Below, piece after piece: positions 35,044 through 43,186 of a DNA stretch of 46,762 bases. The DNA comes from Bacillota bacterium. GTDB lineage: Bacteria; Bacillota; Thermincolia; Thermincolales; UBA2595. How positions within the stretch are numbered: position 1 is the first letter of the stretch; the number at the start of each line of letters is the position of its first letter. Location: positions 1-46,762 of the forward strand of contig JAJZQD010000011.1 of assembly GCA_021847735.1 (NCBI GenBank). The letters are read 5' to 3'. The notes below the pieces were generated by a model. That model did not search any database. It had not been told where the DNA came from and was given only the letters and a program-made list of their open reading frames with translations. A program made the translations under genes and the position numbers.

Positions 35044-35074
35044 TGCATAAAAGATTCCAGAACTGCCCAATATA
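35044..35074 (+). promoter_or_regulatory. Candidate forespore (sigma-F/G) promoter
   Basis: TGCATA, 18-nt spacer, CAATATA. The -35 is a full match to TGMATA; the -10 only partly matches CATACTA. fin is forespore-expressed in Bacillus, which makes this worth testing. Confidence 0.35.
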
Positions 35075-35101
35075 AAAGGGAAGATGCTTCGGAGGAGTTA
35101 T

Positions 35102-35506
35102 ATGCGGTTTCTTATTGCCGGGATATTGGCCGCTGCTGTTTCCTGGATGGGGAACCGCGCTGCTCTAAAAATCATGGGCACCAAGGTGATAGTTGTACTG
35201 GCCCCCTTTATTGAAGAACTGGCTAAGAGCAGTGCGGCCGTCCTGACAGGCAGCTCAATGATACTTACCCATACAATGTTCGGTTTAATTGAAGGGTTAT
35301 ATGATGCCTGGGATTCCGGTTGGCCAGGGGTTGGGGCGGGTTTGGCAAGTCTGCTGGGGCATGTCTTTTACGGCGTTGTAACCTACCTCGTCTGGCAAAG
35401 GCTCGGCGTTTTCTGGGCTGCTGTATTGGCTGGATATGTGGTGCACATGCTCTGGAATATCGCCGTAATGAAATTCGTGGTAAAAAAAAGGAGGGTAACA
35501 GGGTGA
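35102..35506 (+). CDS. Small PrsW/CAAX-type putative intramembrane protease
   Basis: 134 aa, mostly hydrophobic, about four spans. It carries the ordered motifs of PrsW/ABI-type membrane metalloproteases: E38-E39 in PFIEELAK, E64 in FGLIEG, H87 in LGHVFYG, and H115-N119 in VHMLWN. PrsW of Bacillus cleaves an anti-sigma factor. This one is much shorter, essentially the catalytic core. ATG 35102 is preferred to ATG 35084 because GGAGG (35091-35095) is 6 nt before it. The stop overlaps the start of fin (GTGA). Confidence 0.65.
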   Translation: MRFLIAGILAAAVSWMGNRAALKIMGTKVIVVLAPFIEELAKSSAAVLTGSSMILTHTMFGLIEGLYDAWDSGWPGVGAGLASLLGHVFYGVVTYLVWQRLGVFWAAVLAGYVVHMLWNIAVMKFVVKKRRVTG

Positions 35507-35742
35507 AAGTAAGGTTTGTATGTGACTGCTGTGACTACATATTTGACGAGGTGGAGGCTCTCGGCGGTAAACGCCAGGGGGATTTTCAGGCCTTGACTGA
35601 CAGTGAAAGGCACGATATAATATTACAAGACTGGGAAGGCTCTGAAATATATGTTTCTGCAACTTGTGAAGAATGTGGCAAAGAACTTGGGTTGAATGAA
35701 AAAGATGACCTCATATTCTACAGAGCTCCACTGATACACTGA
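35503..35742 (+). CDS. fin: Anti-sigma-F factor Fin
   Basis: 79 aa. CDCC at residues 7-10 and CEEC at 55-58 give the zinc-ribbon arrangement of Fin (YabK), and GDFQALTDSERHDII matches the family core. In Bacillus, Fin inhibits sigma-F in the forespore to allow the switch to sigma-G. Its position directly before mfd is the conserved one. GTG with AAAGGAGGG upstream, overlapping the preceding stop. Confidence 0.85.
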   Translation: MKVRFVCDCCDYIFDEVEALGGKRQGDFQALTDSERHDIILQDWEGSEIYVSATCEECGKELGLNEKDDLIFYRAPLIH

Positions 35743-35755
35743 GAAAAGCCCCGAT

Positions 35756-35789
35756 GAGCTTTAGCATTAATCGCTAAAGCTTTTTTTGG
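35756..35789 (+). terminator. Intrinsic terminator after fin
   Basis: AGCTTTAGC / GCTAAAGCT stem, loop ATTAATC, followed by TTTTTT. Confidence 0.85.
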
Positions 35790-35859
35790 ATATACAAAAG
35801 ATATGCCACCGGGATTTCAAAACCGGTGCTTTTGGTGTGTAAAAAAGGAGTTAGTCATA

Positions 35860-38800
35860 ATGCACGATTTTTTCCGGCCGCTTTTGGAAAATGAAGAATA
35901 CCTGTCCTTGGCCAAAGGACTCCAAAAAAAATTCGGATACCAGGTGGTTTACGGCCTTGCCTCATCGCAGGCCAGCTATCTGACCGCAGCTTTGATCTCC
36001 GCCAGCCAGCAACCGGTTTTATTTCTGGCCGCTGGGTCCCAGACGGCCAAGAAAAAGGCCAGTGATTTAAAGACCCTTCTTCCCGAACGTGAAGTATTAC
36101 TTTACCCGGACCTTGACCCTGTGCCCTTTGGGGCCATTGCCCAAAGCCGCGAGGTTGTAGCCCAGCGCTTGAAAGCAGCGGAGGCGCTGCTTGACTCCGA
36201 CCGGGTGGTCCTGGTTGCCCCGGTCGAAGCCTTGCTAAAAAAGCTTGTCCCCCCCGAGACCTTTAGGGAATACTGTTTAACCGTTGATTTGGGTCAGAAG
36301 CTGGACCTCCAGGACACGGTAAGGCTTCTGGTTGATCAGGGTTATGAAAGGGTTGATATGGTTGAGGGTCCGGGGCACTTTAGTGCAAGGGGTGGGATCC
36401 TGGACATCTTTCCGCTCACCCGGGAAAACCCAGTAAGGATTGAATTATTTGACGAAGAGGTAGATTCCATCAGGGAATTTACTGCGGAAACCCAGAGGTC
36501 TTTGGATAAACTAAGGAGGGTTATTATTCTTCCAGCCAAGGAGACCGTTTTCTCCATCAACCGGCTTTCTGCAACCCTGCCGGGAATCCAGCGGGAGTTT
36601 ACCTCTCAAAAAGCCATGCTCTTAAAAGCCGGCAAGAATGATGCTTATAAGAGACTCAACGAGAGAATGGGAGAACTCCTGGAAAAAATTGAACAGGGAG
36701 CCACCCCCGAAGGCACCGATGCCTTGTTTCCGTTTTTCTACCCGGAAGGGGCTACTCTTTTGGATTACTTTCCATCGGGTACGCCGGTCTTTCTCGAGGA
36801 ACCCTCGAGGCAACGGGAGTCCCTTCAGAACAGGGTACGGGAACAGGCTGAGGTGCATACAAATCTCCTGGAGCAGGGGTTGGTGCTGCCTTCACAAATA
36901 AGAAACAACATTACCTATGACGAGCTGGCCAAAATACTTACCAGATTTGTCAGGGTGGGTTTTTCACTTTTGCCCAAACAATTTGAAGCCAAGCCAAGAA
37001 ACATTGTCAACTTTAGCGCGAAAACTATGCACTTGTTTAAGGGGAAAACAGACCTCTTAATAGAAGAAGTCAAAACCCTCAGAGAAAACGGCTTTACCAT
37101 TGTTGTTTTTGCCAGTACGGCATCCCGGGCCGAAAAAATCAATGAGTTGTTCAGGAACCAAAACATTTTTGCCAGGTTGGAATCGGGTTTACCTGAAAAG
37201 ATGGTTGCAGGGGAAGTCATCATTGGCTCCGGCGTTCTGGAGGCTGGTTTTGAGTTATCCGCTGCCAAGCTGGCCGTAATCACGGACTGGGAAATATACG
37301 GTCAGCCCAAAAGGACCCGGGTAATCCGTGCCCAGGCCCAACCGGGTGCTAAAATCAGTCACTTTTCCGACCTCCGCCCAGGCGATTACGTAGTCCATGT
37401 TAATCACGGTATCGGAAAATATGTGGGAATTAAGCAATTAGAGGTTGGTGGGGTCAGGAAAGACTACCTTTTTGTCCAATATGCCGGTGAGGATAAACTT
37501 TATGTGCCCACAGATCAGATTGGGTTAATTCAGAAGTACCTTGGTACGGAAGGAACAGCCCCTAAACTTTACAAACTCGGAGGAACTGAATGGCACAGAG
37601 TCAAGCAAAAAGTCAGGGAATCCGTTAAAGACCTGGCCAACGAGTTAATTGAACTCTATGCCATCAGGGAAAGCATGCCTGGCATTAAGTTTTCACCTGA
37701 CACTGTCTGGCAGAAAGAATTTGAGGACGCATTTCCATATGAGGAGACACCTGACCAGTTAAGAGCCATCGAAGAAATAAAGAAGGACATGGAAACACCC
37801 AGACCGATGGATCGTTTGCTGTGCGGGGATGTAGGTTACGGCAAAACTGAAGTTGCCGTCCGGGCGGCCTTTAAGGCGGTAATGGACAACAAGCAGGTAG
37901 CCGTTCTGGTTCCCACTACGATATTAGCCCAACAGCATTACAATACCTTTACGGAACGGTTTTCCGGGTATCCCATTCAGGTGGAGATGCTGAGCAGGTT
38001 TAAAACCGCCAAAGAGCAGAAAGACATCCTCAACCGGGTCAAAAAGGGTATGGTAGATGTAATTATCGGCACTCACCGCCTCCTGCAGTCCGATATACTC
38101 TTTAAAGACCTGGGACTGGTAGTTATTGATGAGGAACAACGTTTTGGGGTTCTCCATAAAGAAAAACTAAAACACCTCCGGCAGACCGTAGATGTTTTGA
38201 CGCTTACCGCCACGCCTATCCCGAGGACTTTGCACATGGCTATGGTCGGTGTTAGGGACATGAGCATTCTGGAGTCACCGCCGGAAGACCGTTTTCCGGT
38301 TCAAACCTACGTATTAGAGTTTAACCTTGAGATAATCGCTGATGCTATCCGCCGGGAGATTGACAGGGGTGGGCAGGTTTACTTTGTGCATAACCGGGTC
38401 ATGGACATCGATAAAACGGCCCATTTGCTTCAGGCTATGGTCCCCGAGGCCAGAATCGTAGTGGCCCACGGTCAGATGAAGGAAGACCAGCTTGAGCGCA
38501 GTATGCTGGAATATATAAACGCCAGTTATGATGCGCTGGTATGCACGACAATAATTGAGACCGGGCTGGACATACCAAATGTGAATACCCTTATTGTAGA
38601 CGAAGGGGAGAAAATGGGTCTGTCCCAGTTACACCAGCTGAGGGGGCGCGTTGGGCGTTCCCACAGGTTGGCATATGCTTACTTCACTTACAAAAAGGAT
38701 AAGTGCCTTACCGAGATAGCAGAAAAACGCTTGCAAGCCATTCGTGAATTCACGGAATTCGGGGCCGGGTTTAAAATTGCCATGAGGGACCTCGAAATTC

Positions 38801-39372
38801 GGGGAGCGGGCAATATACTGGGGCCTGAACAGCATGGTCATATGATGGCAGTTGGCTTTGATATGTACTGCAGGCTCTTGGACGAGGCGGTTCACGAACT
38901 TAGGGGGACGACACCCGAACAGTCGCCTGAACTCACCCTCGATCTAAACCTTAACGCCTTCATCAGTGACCAGTATATCCCTGACCCCGCCGCCAAGATA
39001 GAAGTCTACAAAAAAATCATGCACATTGAAAACGTGGAAGATTCCCGGGACGTGGAAGACGAACTCGTTGACCGCTTCGGCGACGTTCCGGAGCCAGTGA
39101 ATAACCTTATCGCAGTGGCAAGAATTAAGGCACTGGCAGCTAAAGCAGGAGTTCACAGCATTTTTCATCACCAAGACTCCATAAATATTAAGTTTCACGA
39201 AGAATCAAATATTAAAGCCGAACAACTTGCTCCTATTACCGCTTACTTTAAAAAACGCATCTCTTTTGCCATGACGCCCAACTTTCAAACTATCCTGTCA
39301 GTCAAGGGATTCAAGGACTCGGAGACTTTGGAGAAACTGGAATTGCTGTTAACTAAATTGCCAAACAGGTAA
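35860..39372 (+). CDS. mfd: Transcription-repair coupling factor
   Basis: 1170 aa. UvrB-homology region (~1-340), RNA-polymerase interaction domain (DYVVHVNHGIGKYVGIKQLE), then RecG-like helicase with Walker A GDVGYGKTE (~656), DEEQ box VVIDEEQRFGV (~755) and LTATPIPRTLHMA, and the C-terminal TRCF domain. Releases stalled RNA polymerase at lesions and recruits UvrA. ATG 35860 is chosen, with AAAAAAGGAG upstream, not the ATG at 35803, whose first 19 residues lack homology. Confidence 0.97.
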   Translation: MHDFFRPLLENEEYLSLAKGLQKKFGYQVVYGLASSQASYLTAALISASQQPVLFLAAGSQTAKKKASDLKTLLPEREVLLYPDLDPVPFGAIAQSREVVAQRLKAAEALLDSDRVVLVAPVEALLKKLVPPETFREYCLTVDLGQKLDLQDTVRLLVDQGYERVDMVEGPGHFSARGGILDIFPLTRENPVRIELFDEEVDSIREFTAETQRSLDKLRRVIILPAKETVFSINRLSATLPGIQREFTSQKAMLLKAGKNDAYKRLNERMGELLEKIEQGATPEGTDALFPFFYPEGATLLDYFPSGTPVFLEEPSRQRESLQNRVREQAEVHTNLLEQGLVLPSQIRNNITYDELAKILTRFVRVGFSLLPKQFEAKPRNIVNFSAKTMHLFKGKTDLLIEEVKTLRENGFTIVVFASTASRAEKINELFRNQNIFARLESGLPEKMVAGEVIIGSGVLEAGFELSAAKLAVITDWEIYGQPKRTRVIRAQAQPGAKISHFSDLRPGDYVVHVNHGIGKYVGIKQLEVGGVRKDYLFVQYAGEDKLYVPTDQIGLIQKYLGTEGTAPKLYKLGGTEWHRVKQKVRESVKDLANELIELYAIRESMPGIKFSPDTVWQKEFEDAFPYEETPDQLRAIEEIKKDMETPRPMDRLLCGDVGYGKTEVAVRAAFKAVMDNKQVAVLVPTTILAQQHYNTFTERFSGYPIQVEMLSRFKTAKEQKDILNRVKKGMVDVIIGTHRLLQSDILFKDLGLVVIDEEQRFGVLHKEKLKHLRQTVDVLTLTATPIPRTLHMAMVGVRDMSILESPPEDRFPVQTYVLEFNLEIIADAIRREIDRGGQVYFVHNRVMDIDKTAHLLQAMVPEARIVVAHGQMKEDQLERSMLEYINASYDALVCTTIIETGLDIPNVNTLIVDEGEKMGLSQLHQLRGRVGRSHRLAYAYFTYKKDKCLTEIAEKRLQAIREFTEFGAGFKIAMRDLEIRGAGNILGPEQHGHMMAVGFDMYCRLLDEAVHELRGTTPEQSPELTLDLNLNAFISDQYIPDPAAKIEVYKKIMHIENVEDSRDVEDELVDRFGDVPEPVNNLIAVARIKALAAKAGVHSIFHHQDSINIKFHEESNIKAEQLAPITAYFKKRISFAMTPNFQTILSVKGFKDSETLEKLELLLTKLPNR

Positions 39373-39382
39373 AATTAAGGCC

Positions 39383-39411
39383 TTGAATAATGAAAGGACA
39401 GGCAGTATAAT
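39383..39411 (+). promoter_or_regulatory. Sigma-A promoter for the PrsA-like gene
   Basis: TTGAAT (39383-39388), 17-nt spacer, TATAAT (39406-39411), 32 nt before the start codon. Confidence 0.75.
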
Positions 39412-39442
39412 AGGGTTATGATTAAATAGGGGGAGGATATAG

Positions 39443-40561
39443 ATGAGAAATCTAAATAGAATTATTGCCTTACTAATTGTTCTCGTTTTCTCAATCACAG
39501 TGGCAGGGTGTGGCAGCAAAACGGTTGCCAAGGTAAATGGTGAAAAAATTACCCAGGCCGATTTGGATAAAAGAATGAAAAAAATAAAAATGAGTTTGGA
39601 ACAACAGGGTGCTTCCTTTACCGGCCAACAGGGCCAGCAGATGTTAAAAGCCCTGGAGCAGCAGACTCTTGATGAGATGATTACCCAGACTTTGATTATT
39701 CAGGCTGCCAAGAAGGAGGGAGTAAATCCGTCCAACACTGAGGTTAAAAAATCCGTTGACGAAATTATAGCCAGTTTCGGCGGCGAGAAGAAGTTTAATG
39801 AGGCTCTAAAAACCTATAACTATACCATGAAAGAGATTGAGGAATTAAAGAGCTTTGACATAGCCCGTACAAAACTATTTGACAAAGTTACTGCCGACGT
39901 AAAGGTTACTGACGCTGATATTAAGCAGTGGTACGACACCCAGAAGCAAAATTATAAGGACCCTGCCAAAATCAAAGCCAAGTCAATCCTTATCAAGTTT
40001 GATGACCCCAGCCAGGCCCCTGCTGCGGGTGAACCCGCTCCCAAGGTGGGTCGCAGCGAACAGGATGCCAAAAAGATAGCTGAAGATATTATCAAGCGGC
40101 TTGACAAGGGTGAGGATTTTGCCAAACTGGCCAAAGAAAAATCCGAAGATGACAGGACCAAAAGTGACGGTGGGCAAATCAAGGATACGGCCGGAAGCGA
40201 CACTTACTCCAAGGGAACCTTGATGTCCAGGGAGTTTGATGATGCAGCAGTTGCCCTGAAGGTGGGAAGCTATTCCAAAACACCTGTAAAAACAAGGCAG
40301 GGTTACGTTATAATCAAACTTGAAGGCTTGACCCCCGAAAAACAGCAGACCTTTGAAGAAGCCAAGGCTAAAATTCAACAGGAGCTGCCGGCAACCCGGA
40401 AACAGCAAAAATTCGTAGATTATATTACAGAGTTACGTAACAAAGCAAAAGTAGTCAATAACCTGGCCAAGGAAGCGCCTCCGGCATCCCCGCAGGATTC
40501 GCAGCAATTGCCCCCAGGCCACCCTTCGACATCAACCCAGACACCTGAAACACAAAAATAG
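39443..40561 (+). CDS. PrsA-like foldase lipoprotein (peptidyl-prolyl isomerase)
   Basis: 372 aa. Lipoprotein signal with lipobox ending VAGC (C23), SurA-like N-terminal helices (~30-175), a parvulin rotamase domain (~180-320: IKAKSILIKFDD, FAKLAKEKSED, GYVIIKLEG) and a Pro/Gln-rich tail. Assists folding of exported proteins outside the membrane. ATG after GGGGGAGGAT. The parvulin insertion between mfd and spoVT is common in clostridia. Its stop codon runs into repeat family 2. Confidence 0.92.
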   Translation: MRNLNRIIALLIVLVFSITVAGCGSKTVAKVNGEKITQADLDKRMKKIKMSLEQQGASFTGQQGQQMLKALEQQTLDEMITQTLIIQAAKKEGVNPSNTEVKKSVDEIIASFGGEKKFNEALKTYNYTMKEIEELKSFDIARTKLFDKVTADVKVTDADIKQWYDTQKQNYKDPAKIKAKSILIKFDDPSQAPAAGEPAPKVGRSEQDAKKIAEDIIKRLDKGEDFAKLAKEKSEDDRTKSDGGQIKDTAGSDTYSKGTLMSREFDDAAVALKVGSYSKTPVKTRQGYVIIKLEGLTPEKQQTFEEAKAKIQQELPATRKQQKFVDYITELRNKAKVVNNLAKEAPPASPQDSQQLPPGHPSTSTQTPETQK

Positions 40562-40677
40562 TGAACTCGTTCAGCTAAAGCTGAACATCGAAACTTCAGT
40601 TGGGGACTCTACCCCCACTGAAGCAGAAAAGTGGAAACTCCACCTTATAGAAGGTGGAGTCTTGGAATTGGGATAAA
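40561..40677 (+). repeat. Triple-hairpin repeat family 2, copy 2 (117 bp)
   Basis: Same three stems as copy 1 at 17415. Differences: a 1-nt shorter first loop, a G-to-T change in the second stem (CAGTTGGGG), and one base missing in the third loop. It begins at the last base of the prsA-like stop codon. Confidence 0.88.
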
Positions 40678-40687
40678 ATCTATTTTA

Positions 40688-40729
40688 AAAAGTACGTTTT
40701 GAGCCTGGCTCAAACGTACTTTTTTTTGA
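40688..40729 (+). terminator. Intrinsic terminator after the PrsA-like gene
   Basis: AAAGTACGTTTGAG-like stem: AAGTACGTTTtGAGcc pairs with GCTCAAACGTACTT, followed by TTTTTTT. Confidence 0.85.
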
Positions 40730-40790
40730 TAACCCCCTTTAGATGGCCTGTTTCATGCCGCGGGGGTTTCCTAAAATGAATGGAAAAAAA

Positions 40791-40821
40791 TGAATAATTA
40801 ACTCGCCGGCGTTATATACTA
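40791..40821 (+). promoter_or_regulatory. Sigma-G-type promoter for spoVT
   Basis: TGAATA (40791-40796), 18-nt spacer, TATACTA (40815-40821). Compares well with the forespore sigma-G consensus TGMATA-N17-18-CATACTA. spoVT is sigma-G-dependent in Bacillus. Confidence 0.75.
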
Positions 40822-40873
40822 TCAGTGAAAGGTCACTGTTAAATAATGCTGAAAAAGGAGGGAAGACAAACTA

Positions 40874-41443
40874 ATGAAGGCAACCGGTATCGTACGCAGA
40901 ATAGACGATTTAGGACGCGTAGTTATTCCCAAGGAGATCAGAAGAACCCTGAGGATTCGAGAAGGGGACCCTCTAGAAATTTTTGTAGATAGAGAAGGAG
41001 AGGTTATCCTTAAAAAATACTCACCGATTGGTGAGTTAGGTGATTTTGCTAAAGAATATGCCGATTCTTTATATGAGGCAATTGGGCATATTGCCTGCAT
41101 AGCCGACCGGGATACCATAATTGCTATTTCGGGTGCTCCCAAAAAAGAATTCCTTAACAAGGCCATCGGCCCTGCGGTGGAAAAAGTTATGGAGGACCGT
41201 AAACCGGTACTTATCAACGACCCTGGGGCTCACCCCAGTTGCAAAAACTGCCCCATTATTGAGGGGGACGAAGACGAACCGTGCAAGTTCAGTGCAGAGG
41301 TCATTGCTCCGATTATCGCTGAAGGAGATCCTATTGGTGCGGTAATTCTTCTCTCTAAGGAAGAAGGGGCTCAAATGGGCGACATGGAATTGAAACTTGC
41401 GGAGACCGCAGCCGGTTTTCTAGCAAAACAGATGGAGCAATAG
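40874..41443 (+). CDS. spoVT: Stage V sporulation protein T
   Basis: 189 aa. N-terminal AbrB swapped-hairpin DNA-binding domain (VRRIDDLGRVVIPKEIRRTLRI...DPLEIFVD) and a C-terminal GAF-like domain (~60-189). Modulates sigma-G forespore genes. ATG after AAAAGGAGGGAAG. Conserved position after mfd. Confidence 0.96.
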   Translation: MKATGIVRRIDDLGRVVIPKEIRRTLRIREGDPLEIFVDREGEVILKKYSPIGELGDFAKEYADSLYEAIGHIACIADRDTIIAISGAPKKEFLNKAIGPAVEKVMEDRKPVLINDPGAHPSCKNCPIIEGDEDEPCKFSAEVIAPIIAEGDPIGAVILLSKEEGAQMGDMELKLAETAAGFLAKQMEQ

Positions 41444-41451
41444 TGAAGTCA

Positions 41452-41480
41452 GGTAGCGTTGAAAACGCTGCCTTTTTTGT
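41452..41480 (+). terminator. Intrinsic terminator after spoVT
   Basis: GGTAGCGTT pairs with AACGCTGCC (one G-T pair), followed by TTTTTTG. Confidence 0.85.
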
Positions 41481-41506
41481 TTTTATTTATGCAATCCCGG
41501 TATAAT
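41477..41506 (+). promoter_or_regulatory. Candidate sigma-A promoter for the spoVB-like gene
   Basis: TTGTTT (41477-41482), 18-nt spacer, TATAAT (41501-41506). The -35 is weak and overlaps the terminator T-run. Confidence 0.4.
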
Positions 41507-41561
41507 AAATTTCTTTTTCCCCAAATAAACATTTAGGGAGTCTATTTGGGGGGTACATCTA

Positions 41562-43139
41562 TTGAAAACCCATTCTTTTCTAAAAGGGGCGGCTATATTA
41601 ACCGTTGCAGGTTTGATTAGCAAACTCCTGGGCGCTCTATACCGCATCCCGTTTTTTAGGTTGGTCGGCCCGGAAGGGATGGGGTTATACCAGATGGCTT
41701 ATCCTTTATATACCATGCTGCTAGCCGTATCGAGTGCCGGCATTCCGGTGGCCGTGTCCAAGCTGGTTTCTGAAAGCCTTGCCCGCCGGGACTACCCAGG
41801 GGTTAACCGGGTTTTTCGAATATCTCTGATTTTTATTGCCGTTTTCTCGGGGGCCACGTCCCTTTTGTTATTCAAGAGTGCATTTTACCTGGCTGACCAG
41901 ATTTTGCATGACATAAGGGCTTATTACAGTATAGTAGCTATTGCGCCGGCGGTGTTTTTTGTCGGAATAATGTCAGTATTCAGAGGCTATTTCCAGGGTT
42001 TCCAGGAAATGATTCCAACGGCATGCTCCCAAGTCTTTGAGCAGTTGGCGAGGGTTGTCACGGTGCTGGTCGGAGCCTATACATTTCTGGCCTGGGGGGT
42101 AGAATTTGCGGCCGCCGCTGCCACCTTCGGCGCTGTCACCGGGGCTGCGGTAGGTGCCCTGTTTCTGGCTGGACTGTATTTTATCAGGCCATATTTTAGT
42201 ATCAGGCCTGCCGGACCCGAGGGGCTTGTCAGGGGTGATTTTAGGAGTACATTCTCAACCCTTCACCGGGTAATTGTACTTGCTTTACCTATTTCCCTAG
42301 GCGGGATGGTTATTCCAGTAATGCAGACCCTTGACGCCTTAACAGTTCCCGGGCGTCTTCAACTTGCCGGGCATTCCGTTTCCAGGGCAGCCCAGTTATA
42401 CGGTGAGCTGACCGGGGGTGCCGTCACCCTCATAAATTTACCCACAGTAATAACCGTCTCTCTGGCGGCTTCCCTGGTGCCATCAATTTCGAGTTCTTTT
42501 GAGCGGAGGAACTATTACGATGTAAGAAGACAAACCGGAACAGCCGTAGAAATCACGGTTTTAGTATGCCTGCCGGCAACGGTCGGGCTGGCTGTCCTGG
42601 CTTCCCCCATCTCGGACCTGTTATTCAAATGCCCCGAAGCCGGACTGCCATTGGCTTTTCTTGCCCCGGCAGCCCTTCTTTTAGGTCTCCATCAGGCCAC
42701 CGCGGGAATCCTGCAAGGCATGGGAAAAACGTTGCTGCCCGTAATTAACCTGGCTTTTGGTGCCGTAGTCAAGTTTGCCGCTAATTATACTTTGACCGCC
42801 ATTCCCGAAATAGGCATCGTCGGAGCCGCTCTGGGCACTGTTGGGGGGTTTTTGGTGTCTTCATACATGAATATCATTTTTATCCGCAGGCTTACGGGTT
42901 GGAGGCCAGATTATCAATCCGTATTGCTTAAGCCGGTGTTTGCTGCTACAATAATGGCAGTGGTGGTATATTTTACGTACAGGCAATCAAGAATAATTGT
43001 TGGCGGCTCATGGGCTACAATTATTTCTATATTTATCGGGTTTCTGCTCTATATTTTGGTTTTGGCTATTATGGGGACATTTCGAAAGTCGGGTATTCCC
43101 GGACCCATCATGGTTCTTCGCCGGATTTTCCGGAGATGA
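41562..43139 (+). CDS. spoVB: SpoVB/MurJ-like MOP-family flippase
   Basis: 525 aa, about 14 membrane spans. GAAILTVAGLISKLLGALYRIPFFRLVGPEGMG is the polysaccharide-exporter/MurJ signature region. Belongs to the MOP flippases; SpoVB moves lipid-linked peptidoglycan precursors for the spore cortex. TTG start with TTTGGGGGGT upstream. Located where Bacillus has yabM (a spoVB paralogue), so the exact paralogue name is less certain than the family. Confidence 0.85.
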   Translation: MKTHSFLKGAAILTVAGLISKLLGALYRIPFFRLVGPEGMGLYQMAYPLYTMLLAVSSAGIPVAVSKLVSESLARRDYPGVNRVFRISLIFIAVFSGATSLLLFKSAFYLADQILHDIRAYYSIVAIAPAVFFVGIMSVFRGYFQGFQEMIPTACSQVFEQLARVVTVLVGAYTFLAWGVEFAAAAATFGAVTGAAVGALFLAGLYFIRPYFSIRPAGPEGLVRGDFRSTFSTLHRVIVLALPISLGGMVIPVMQTLDALTVPGRLQLAGHSVSRAAQLYGELTGGAVTLINLPTVITVSLAASLVPSISSSFERRNYYDVRRQTGTAVEITVLVCLPATVGLAVLASPISDLLFKCPEAGLPLAFLAPAALLLGLHQATAGILQGMGKTLLPVINLAFGAVVKFAANYTLTAIPEIGIVGAALGTVGGFLVSSYMNIIFIRRLTGWRPDYQSVLLKPVFAATIMAVVVYFTYRQSRIIVGGSWATIISIFIGFLLYILVLAIMGTFRKSGIPGPIMVLRRIFRR

Positions 43140-43186
43140 CGAAAGACATGGATTATAGTTAAAATTGTGACAAGCGGTGATGATAT

